Positions 1 to 4,394 of a DNA stretch of 5,575 bases are shown here, in pieces. A program made the position numbers and the translations under genes. The notes under the pieces are model-generated. The model worked only from the letters and a program-made list of their open reading frames with translations. It was not told the DNA's origin and did no database searches. The first letter of the stretch is position 1. The number at the start of each line of letters is the position of its first letter. The stretch comes from Deltaproteobacteria bacterium (GTDB taxonomy: Bacteria > SAR324 > NAC60-12): the NCBI GenBank assembly GCA_002730365.1, contig PBZZ01000033.1, positions 9,573 to 15,147 on the forward strand, in the 5' to 3' direction.

Positions 1-245
1 AACCTATTGATTTGGTCATCACTGACTATCATATGCCAGAAATGGACGGCACCGATCTCTTCCAGTCAATGCAGCAGGATCCTGTCCTGGCTAAGATTCC
101 TGTCCTGCTGATCTCTGGTGTTCCTACCGAAAAATTTGCGACACAGGCACTGGCGATGGTAATTCAAAGTACCCTCAACAAACCCTTCCGTGCAGAGCAG
201 CTGGATCAGGAAATCCAATCTCTGCTGACCCAATCTCTCTCTTAA
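1..245 (+). CDS. Response regulator receiver domain, C-terminal part (5' end outside window)
   Basis: This is the last 80 or so residues of a CheY-like receiver domain, which takes a phosphoryl group from a histidine kinase. The open frame runs in from the left edge (first full codon at 3), reading PIDLVITDYHMPEMDG, with the expected phosphoacceptor Asp at codon 24-26. The conserved Ser/Thr follows in the VLLISG strand (Ser codon 114-116), and the conserved Lys lies in LNKPF (Lys codon 180-182). The protein ends about 18 residues after KPF, where helix alpha5 of a receiver normally ends, so no output domain follows. It is therefore either a single-domain CheY/Spo0F-like regulator or the C-terminal receiver of a hybrid kinase or multidomain protein; the missing 5' part would decide. 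The TTG at 12 is internal to the domain and is not a credible start. The stop lies two bases before the next gene, so the two are probably co-transcribed. Fold assignment is secure; target and pathway are unknown. Confidence 0.9.
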   Translation, partial: PIDLVITDYHMPEMDGTDLFQSMQQDPVLAKIPVLLISGVPTEKFATQALAMVIQSTLNKPFRAEQLDQEIQSLLTQSLS

Positions 246-247
246 AA

Positions 248-400
248 ATGCTGCGAATCATTCTACTGCTGGTGATTCTGCCGATGATCCTGGGTTTTCT
301 GTTCTCTCGGCTATCTCAGCCTGTACTGCGCTGGATTGGATATTCTCTCCTTGTCATTCCTCCTTCCATCGCCATGACATTGTTGCTCGATCTAATTTGA
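248..400 (+). CDS. Small two-helix membrane protein (50 aa), unknown function
   Basis: An ATG at 248 opens a 50-codon frame ending in TGA at 398-400. The product begins MLRIILLLVILPMILGFLF and is hydrophobic almost throughout. Residues about 4-20 and 29-47 form two probable transmembrane helices, joined by a short polar loop with two arginines (SRLSQPVLR). By the positive-inside rule the loop should face the cytoplasm. The gene starts two bases after the receiver-domain stop. No clear Shine-Dalgarno sequence precedes it (the upstream DNA is TC-rich), so translation probably depends on coupling to the preceding gene. Its last nine bases overlap the 3' end of the convergent thioredoxin-like gene. 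I do not recognise a family. The uninterrupted alternation of hydrophobic codons with a polar turn argues for a real protein, but the short length means it could be a chance frame. Confidence 0.55.
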   Translation: MLRIILLLVILPMILGFLFSRLSQPVLRWIGYSLLVIPPSIAMTLLLDLI

Positions 401-844
401 AGAGCGAAGTTCGCCGAACACCTTTCGTAAAAATTCTGGTTCCTGTAGACCTTCCAGCACCCCCAAGCGTTGCCCATCCTGCGTGAAAAAGATCAGGGTA
501 GTGCTCCCAACTTGCTGCTGATTCGCAAAAGCCTGACCCTCTGGACGACTCAAATCTGCAATCAAAAAATCCATGTCAGCCCGAAACTCCACCTGCAAAT
601 TGGCAACTGTGCGTTGGAGTTGGCGACAAGCAACACATGTCGGATCATGCACCTGGACTACAACTGGTCGTCCGCTACCAATTCGTGAAAGATCATACTC
701 CTCATCTTTGGAATGCTGTTGCCACCACCAGACTCCACCTGCACTTATCAGCAAGAAGAGCGTGAGTAATGTAGAACTCCAGGACCCAAAGTAACCACCA
801 AACTTTCGAGGTATTTTCAATGATTTTCCTGCTCCCACTCCCAC
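392..844 (-). CDS. Membrane-anchored thioredoxin-like protein (CVAC active site)
   Basis: The 150-residue product has a basic N-terminus (Lys7, Lys10, Arg13, Lys14), one transmembrane segment at about 23-41 ending in three Trp, and then a thioredoxin-fold domain from about 58 to the end. Basic residues before the helix predict an N-in anchor with the domain in the periplasm. The redox motif is DPTCVACRQL (Cys70 and Cys73), preceded by a beta strand PVVVQVHD. The TLIFF strand and the following DGQRLGVLEG turn match the second half of the fold. Thr115 stands where the family has its conserved cis-proline (GSTTLIFF against the usual GxPTLxxF). The probable role is a periplasmic thiol oxidoreductase or reductant; the substrate is unknown. 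The start is uncertain. GTG at 844 has AGAGGA directly against it. GTG at 838 has that site at better spacing. TTG at 820 overlaps the upstream TGA and has AGGA seven bases ahead. All three keep the helix and domain. Confidence 0.85.
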   Translation of the reverse strand: MGVGAGKSLKIPRKFGGYFGSWSSTLLTLFLLISAGGVWWWQQHSKDEEYDLSRIGSGRPVVVQVHDPTCVACRQLQRTVANLQVEFRADMDFLIADLSRPEGQAFANQQQVGSTTLIFFTQDGQRLGVLEGLQEPEFLRKVFGELRSSN

Positions 845-1206
845 TCCTCTTGCTCGAAGTCCTCAGAGGTCTTTGTGCTTTGTTGAGATTGTTGAGCAAG
901 AGCTTTGCTGCGAAGCTCACCTAGAGCTTTAGAATATGAAGAATCTTCAAACAGTTCTGTCTGCTGATGCTGGTAGGGTGCGTGCTGACGAGCCTCCTTT
1001 TCAATCTGTAAATGACAACGACTGCAAAGAGGAATTAAATTTTCCAGGGCATTATTGCCTGGATTCTCGTCAATATGATGAACTTGGAGGGCAATAGCAT
1101 CCTCATCGCCAGATAATTTGCAGCGTGCGCAGCGATTGCCAAACTCTTGACGAACCAACCTTGACATCACTGGCCAGTCAGGATGATAGCGCTCATCTAG
1201 AGACAT
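817..1206 (-). CDS. HNH endonuclease-family protein with zinc ribbon and acidic Gln-rich tail
   Basis: The 129-residue protein carries an HNH (beta-beta-alpha metal) nuclease motif in its first half. A CARC pair (Cys26, Cys29) and a CSRCH pair (Cys61, Cys64) form the expected four-Cys structural zinc site. The catalytic signature reads LQVHHIDENPGNNALENL, then IPLCSRCH: His43/His44, Asn56 and His65. Residues from about 73 on are low-complexity and rich in Gln, Glu and Ser, ending EEWEWEQENH, with no recognisable domain. Small stand-alone HNH proteins of this type are common in bacteria and phages; most have no assigned target. The ATG at 1206 is preceded by GGGAG four bases upstream. The 3' end overlaps the start region of the thioredoxin-like gene by up to 28 bases, so the two are probably translated from one mRNA. 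No methyltransferase, restriction subunit or phage gene is next to it, so restriction or homing roles are not supported by context. Confidence 0.85.
   Translation of the reverse strand: MSLDERYHPDWPVMSRLVRQEFGNRCARCKLSGDEDAIALQVHHIDENPGNNALENLIPLCSRCHLQIEKEARQHAPYQHQQTELFEDSSYSKALGELRSKALAQQSQQSTKTSEDFEQEEWEWEQENH
832..847. repeat. Hexamer tandem repeat CTCCCA, 2.7 copies
   Basis: The plus strand reads CTCCCA CTCCCA CTCC. It lies in the overlap of the HNH gene end (where it encodes the repeated Glu-Trp pairs of EEWEWE) and the candidate GTG starts of the thioredoxin-like gene. A gain or loss of one unit would keep both frames but change the number of GTG starts and their spacing from AGAGGA. 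Confidence 0.6.
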
Positions 1207-1232
1207 TCCACTCCCGCTGGCGGAATTCCTGC

Positions 1233-1261
1233 TTTACGACACAATTAAAATTCGATATAAA
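1233..1261 (+). promoter_or_regulatory. Sigma70-like promoter for the TerB-like gene
   Basis: A -35 box TTTACG (1233-1238, four of six consensus bases) and a -10 box TATAAA (1256-1261, five of six) are separated by exactly 17 bases in the only intergenic gap of the window. Transcription would start near 1268, giving a leader of about 40 bases before the ATG at 1306. No comparably good promoter was seen on the minus strand for the divergent HNH gene. Confidence 0.55.
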
Positions 1262-1297
1262 CATTTCTCTCCATCTAAGAATTTTCCTACAGACAGT

Positions 1298-1302
1298 GAG
1301 GT
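1298..1302 (+). promoter_or_regulatory. Ribosome binding site of the TerB-like gene
   Basis: GAGGT lies three bases before the ATG at 1306, a strong though close Shine-Dalgarno match. It supports this start over internal ATG codons. Confidence 0.6.
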
Positions 1303-1305
1303 CAA

Positions 1306-1722
1306 ATGAGCGTCAATCGTCAAGAGTATCTGGACATCATCTCCATCGTCAGCCATCTCGCCCGTTCTGACGGAGATATCGCGGATTCGGAGAAAAAAGT
1401 ATTGATGACCCTGTTCAAGGCGATCGGGGTCACGAAGGAAGAGCAGGCCGCGATAAAAGCTAAGACCTCAATTGGGGCATTATTGGAAGAAATTCAGTCT
1501 GATGAAGCCAAAAGTGCCTTGGTAGACACTCTCGCTCTGGTGGCTGGTGCTGATGGAGTGTTTGAAGACGAAGAACGCGCCTTTATTACCAAGGTCATGA
1601 CGCGGATTGGTATGGAGCCCAGTGCACACCCTTACTTTCAGGATGGCGGGGACCTGGACATCAAGACCGTTCGGGCCAACGTCAAACAGATTTTAGAAGC
1701 ACTGAAGAGTGCAACCTCTTAG
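1306..1722 (+). CDS. TerB-like (tellurite-resistance TerB / DjlA N-terminal fold) protein
   Basis: The 138-residue soluble, all-helical, acidic protein has the internal symmetry of the TerB family. One repeat is ARSDGDIADSEKKVL (about 19-33) and the other AGADGVFEDEERAFI (about 80-94). Each is a helix end, an (A/S)DG turn with acidic residues, and a helix starting with Glu. In the family this acidic pattern is associated with metal-ion binding. There is no signal peptide and no membrane segment. Single-domain TerB-like proteins occur widely outside ter operons, and no other ter genes (TerC, TerD, TerZ) are in the window, so tellurite resistance should not be inferred. The length is close to that of typical TerB proteins (about 150). 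It appears to be a monocistronic unit with its own promoter and ribosome binding site. Its TAG stop overlaps the stop of the convergent operon by three bases. Family call is good; function is unknown. Confidence 0.8.
   Translation: MSVNRQEYLDIISIVSHLARSDGDIADSEKKVLMTLFKAIGVTKEEQAAIKAKTSIGALLEEIQSDEAKSALVDTLALVAGADGVFEDEERAFITKVMTRIGMEPSAHPYFQDGGDLDIKTVRANVKQILEALKSATS
1699..1712 (-). terminator. Possible weak terminator at the convergent gene junction
   Basis: The perfect inverted repeat GCACT-GAAG-AGTGC forms a 5-bp stem with a 4-base loop in the last codons of the TerB-like gene, just past the end of the minus-strand operon. On the minus strand it is followed by TTCTAAAA, a poor U tract; on the plus strand no T tract follows. 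It could contribute to ending the operon transcript but is short and could be chance. Confidence 0.25.
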
Positions 1723-2576
1723 GTCGATTCACTTCCATCCCGGAAATCACGCAACCAGCGCAAATGCTCCGGGGTAGTGTTTGCCCCCAATCCAAAGATT
1801 GCTACTTCCTGCTCAAGTAGCTGCTCTGCCTTACGCTGAAACCAGGAACTCGGCCGTTGCTCCGTCTGCGGTAACTCATCCAGCACAACACTGACCACCC
1901 CACACACACCCACCAGCTGTTCGACATCTTCGGCTAAGCCAGGTTGCAGAGCGGAAGCATGCAACCCGACAATGGTACGTCCCAACTGAACCATTTCGAG
2001 CATTCCCTCTAGTCGCTCGCCCAACCGAATATCAGGTTGTAGGCGTAGATGCAGCGCACAATCTCGCTGAAAACTCCGCCGCGCCAAGCGAGCAACCTGC
2101 TGCAATTCTTCGAGGCGGGTAAAGCCTTCTGCCCAGAGCAAATCTGCCCCTGTATCTGAAAGATATACGATTGGAGGCCCATAGACCCGCTCTGCCAAAT
2201 GTTCACCCAACTCTGACTGACTCTCAGCCTGTCGTAACAAACCAGCGCTGACAACCCGTCCCAAGGCTTCACGGAGCAGGGCCATGCCGTTGTTATTGAT
2301 AGCTTCCTCACGATCTTCAATGCCTTGCTGAGTTAGCTCAAGGACATTGGCACCAGCTGTGTTCGTACGGAAAAAGTCTGCACCCGCTCGCTGGTAGCTC
2401 TTGTAAGCGGCACGAACCCAATCCATTTGCTCCAGATTTGCCAGATACAGCGGCTGGTTTTCTGGCAAACCAAACTTTTGTAGAATTGGGACCAGGCTAC
2501 CCTCACTAAATACCGGAGCATGTTCTTGTAGCCAATCCAGGAGAGAAAACGTAGTAGGAATACTTTCGGTGTTCAT
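1719..2576 (-). CDS. Homocysteine S-methyltransferase-fold protein lacking the zinc-site cysteines
   Basis: The 285-residue product matches the homocysteine S-methyltransferase family (Pfam S-methyl_trans, a TIM barrel) along its length. AYKSYQRAGADFFRTNTAGAN (57-77) is the family's 'Y..AGAD...TNT.gAN' block. LSDTGADLLWAEGFTRLEEL matches 'GvDl..fET...l.E'. GLGANTTPEHLRWL (262-275) matches 'GGCCGTTPEHI'. The catalytic residues are gone: the two Cys of GGCC are Gly264 and Ala265, the earlier Cys of GxNC is Ala207 (GLHAS), the N-terminal DG(A/G)MG motif reads SEGSL, and Glu-Thr of the middle motif is Glu-Gly. Without three Cys the methyl-transfer zinc site cannot form, so it is probably a pseudoenzyme, a regulator, or an enzyme with new chemistry. 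Its ATG overlaps the glmS TGA (ATGA) and no good Shine-Dalgarno site is seen, so translation is probably coupled to glmS. It is soluble, with no signal peptide. The length is near normal, and no frameshift or stop suggests decay. Confidence 0.75.
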   Translation of the reverse strand: MNTESIPTTFSLLDWLQEHAPVFSEGSLVPILQKFGLPENQPLYLANLEQMDWVRAAYKSYQRAGADFFRTNTAGANVLELTQQGIEDREEAINNNGMALLREALGRVVSAGLLRQAESQSELGEHLAERVYGPPIVYLSDTGADLLWAEGFTRLEELQQVARLARRSFQRDCALHLRLQPDIRLGERLEGMLEMVQLGRTIVGLHASALQPGLAEDVEQLVGVCGVVSVVLDELPQTEQRPSSWFQRKAEQLLEQEVAIFGLGANTTPEHLRWLRDFRDGSEST

Positions 2577-4393
2577 CCAACCGTCACTGACTTGGCCAGA
2601 TTGCGAGGCTTGTCAATATTACGTCCTAGATCAAGCGCTGCATAGTAGGAAAGCAATTGAGCCATGGTCATCTGGAGTAAAGGCGCCAACCAGGGATGAA
2701 CTGTAGGCAGTTCGACTGCGTAGTCGAGAACCTCACGGGCATGTCGATCTTCTTCAAAAACAAAACCGGCTAACGTGCCACCTCGCGTTCGGACCTCCTC
2801 CATCGCAATCAGTGTCCGTCGATGCAAGTCCTGTTGCCCCGGGAGTGGTACAAAAAACAGAGAATGAACTGACTTCTCAATCATTGAAAGAGTACCATGT
2901 TTGAGGAATCCTGCCGGCATTCCTTCCGCATGCTGATAGGTTATTTCCTTCATCTTCAAAGCAGACTCCATCGCTACCGGATAGTACTGTCCACATCCTA
3001 GAAACAGCCAGTTAGGGACCCAACTGGTGGAGCGAGCAATGTTTCGCAAAAAGCCAGATTGCTCGTTCAGAGTGTCCTGAATCAAGTCTGGCAGACGATT
3101 CACAGCAGTGTGGAAAGAATCGATCTGCTGGTCATCTAAACTACCTTGTTGGCAACCGGTTTCCACAGCGATTCGGAGTAAAATCAGGGTCTGTGCTATC
3201 GCAGCTTTGGTAGAAACTACACAAATTTCTGGTCCAGATCCCTGCATAATGACCTGATCGACCTGCATTCCAATCGAGGACCCCATCACATTAACGATTG
3301 CTGCTGTCTCGGCACCACGCTGGCGAGCAAAATTAAGCGCCATCTTGGTATCGTAGGTTTCTCCGGACTGAGAGATTGCCAGCACCAAATCCTGTGCCTG
3401 TACACCAGCAATATCGATAAATTCGTCGGAACTGATGGCTGGGAAGTAGCGCCCCGTCAGTTGTGAGAAAAAATACTGCCCTAGCTGTGCTACATAGAAG
3501 GTTGTTCCCACACCAACGAGGTAGGCCTGTGGTACTTCTACAAATTTTTGAGCTAGTTTTCGAATCTCCTTATCTGGAATCTTTAGCGCCTGACGCAGGG
3601 TCTGAGGTTCATCAAAGATTTCTTTGAGCATGTAGTGGGCAAAACCACCCTTACGGGTTGTCTCTGCATCCCAGTCAATATGCAGTATGTCTTTCTCGAC
3701 CGGCTGACCATCACGCAGACTGCGAATCTGATAGCTCTCTTGCGTCAGAATGACATATTCGTCATCGTCCAGAATCACCGCCCGTCGTGTATACTCCAGA
3801 AAAGCATTGATATCCGAGCCAACGTAGTTGCTGCCTTCGCCCAACCCTAAAATTAGAGGAGAATCGCGCTTTGCACAGAAGAGCCGATCCGGTTCATGCA
3901 CTGAAATCATCACGATCGCAAAAGAGCCTTCCATTTGTTCCAATGCCGCTACAAACGCACGCTCAGTGTTTTGTAATCGTTGATAGTGACGGGCCATCAA
4001 TTGTACAAACACCTCGGTATCCGTCTGCGAACAGAACGTTACTCCTTCTGCTTCCAGTTCCTCTTGCAAGTCCTGATAGTTTGAGAAGATGCCATTGTGC
4101 ACAACTGCAAAAGCCTCGTTAGTTGAGAGGTGCGGGTGGGCATTCTCCCGACTGACCACTCCGTGAGTGGCCCAACGCGTATGGGCAATGCCAAGACGCC
4201 CGCTGAGTTGGGTGAGACGTTCCCGTTGATTAACCTCTTCCACCCCCCCGGTATTCTTGCGCGTCTGGATCTTGCCTGCGTCCAGCAGTGCCATTCCGCA
4301 AGAATCATATCCTCGGTACTCTAGATTGCGAATTGAGGCATAGAGAGGATGGGCCACATTCTTTGCGTTGATCATTCCACTGATTCCGCACAT
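2573..4393 (-). CDS. glmS: Glutamine--fructose-6-phosphate aminotransferase (isomerizing)
   Basis: GlmS makes glucosamine-6-phosphate and glutamate from fructose-6-phosphate and glutamine, the first step to UDP-GlcNAc. The true start is ATG at 4393, giving MCGISG with the nucleophilic Cys2 exposed once Met is removed; an open extension 12 codons upstream would bury it. The protein has 606 residues (E. coli about 609). The glutaminase domain (about 2-220) has EYRGYDS, HTRWATHG (71-78), NAHPH, HNG (99-101) and TDTE (124-127). SIS domain 1 has GVGTT (294-298), SQSGET (341-346) and STK (394-396). SIS domain 2 has Lys480, Glu483 (KMKE) and His499 (LKHG). The C-terminus is PRNLAKSVTVG, with the conserved Lys601. 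Divergent points are Phe496 in AGFLKHG (usually Glu), Cys467 in LGCG (usually Arg), and GVGTT for CGTS. It starts one base after the upstream gene and overlaps the downstream one. No ribozyme leader can fit, because the 5' side is coding. Confidence 0.93.
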   Translation of the reverse strand: MCGISGMINAKNVAHPLYASIRNLEYRGYDSCGMALLDAGKIQTRKNTGGVEEVNQRERLTQLSGRLGIAHTRWATHGVVSRENAHPHLSTNEAFAVVHNGIFSNYQDLQEELEAEGVTFCSQTDTEVFVQLMARHYQRLQNTERAFVAALEQMEGSFAIVMISVHEPDRLFCAKRDSPLILGLGEGSNYVGSDINAFLEYTRRAVILDDDEYVILTQESYQIRSLRDGQPVEKDILHIDWDAETTRKGGFAHYMLKEIFDEPQTLRQALKIPDKEIRKLAQKFVEVPQAYLVGVGTTFYVAQLGQYFFSQLTGRYFPAISSDEFIDIAGVQAQDLVLAISQSGETYDTKMALNFARQRGAETAAIVNVMGSSIGMQVDQVIMQGSGPEICVVSTKAAIAQTLILLRIAVETGCQQGSLDDQQIDSFHTAVNRLPDLIQDTLNEQSGFLRNIARSTSWVPNWLFLGCGQYYPVAMESALKMKEITYQHAEGMPAGFLKHGTLSMIEKSVHSLFFVPLPGQQDLHRRTLIAMEEVRTRGGTLAGFVFEEDRHAREVLDYAVELPTVHPWLAPLLQMTMAQLLSYYAALDLGRNIDKPRNLAKSVTVG

Positions 4394-4394
4394 T

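Noticed and set aside
404..414. Palindrome GCGAA-G-TTCGC after the small membrane protein gene, as a terminator
   Set aside because: The one-base loop cannot form a hairpin of that stem, and no T tract follows; it lies inside the thioredoxin-like coding region.
470..794. Plus-strand open frames opposite the thioredoxin-like gene
   Set aside because: Their translations show no domain or motif and they mirror a well-supported minus-strand gene.
817..1206. HNH gene as part of a restriction, homing or phage-defence system
   Set aside because: No intron, intein, methyltransferase, phage or defence partner gene is visible beside it.
1300..1305. Minus-strand TTGACC as -35 box for the HNH gene
   Set aside because: No acceptable -10 box lies 16-18 bases downstream on that strand.
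1306..1722. Tellurite-resistance locus
   Set aside because: Only a single TerB-like domain is present, with no TerC/D/Z or other ter genes; the fold name does not establish the phenotype.
3635..4324. Plus-strand open frames opposite glmS
   Set aside because: They are antisense to strongly conserved GlmS motifs and have no recognisable content of their own.
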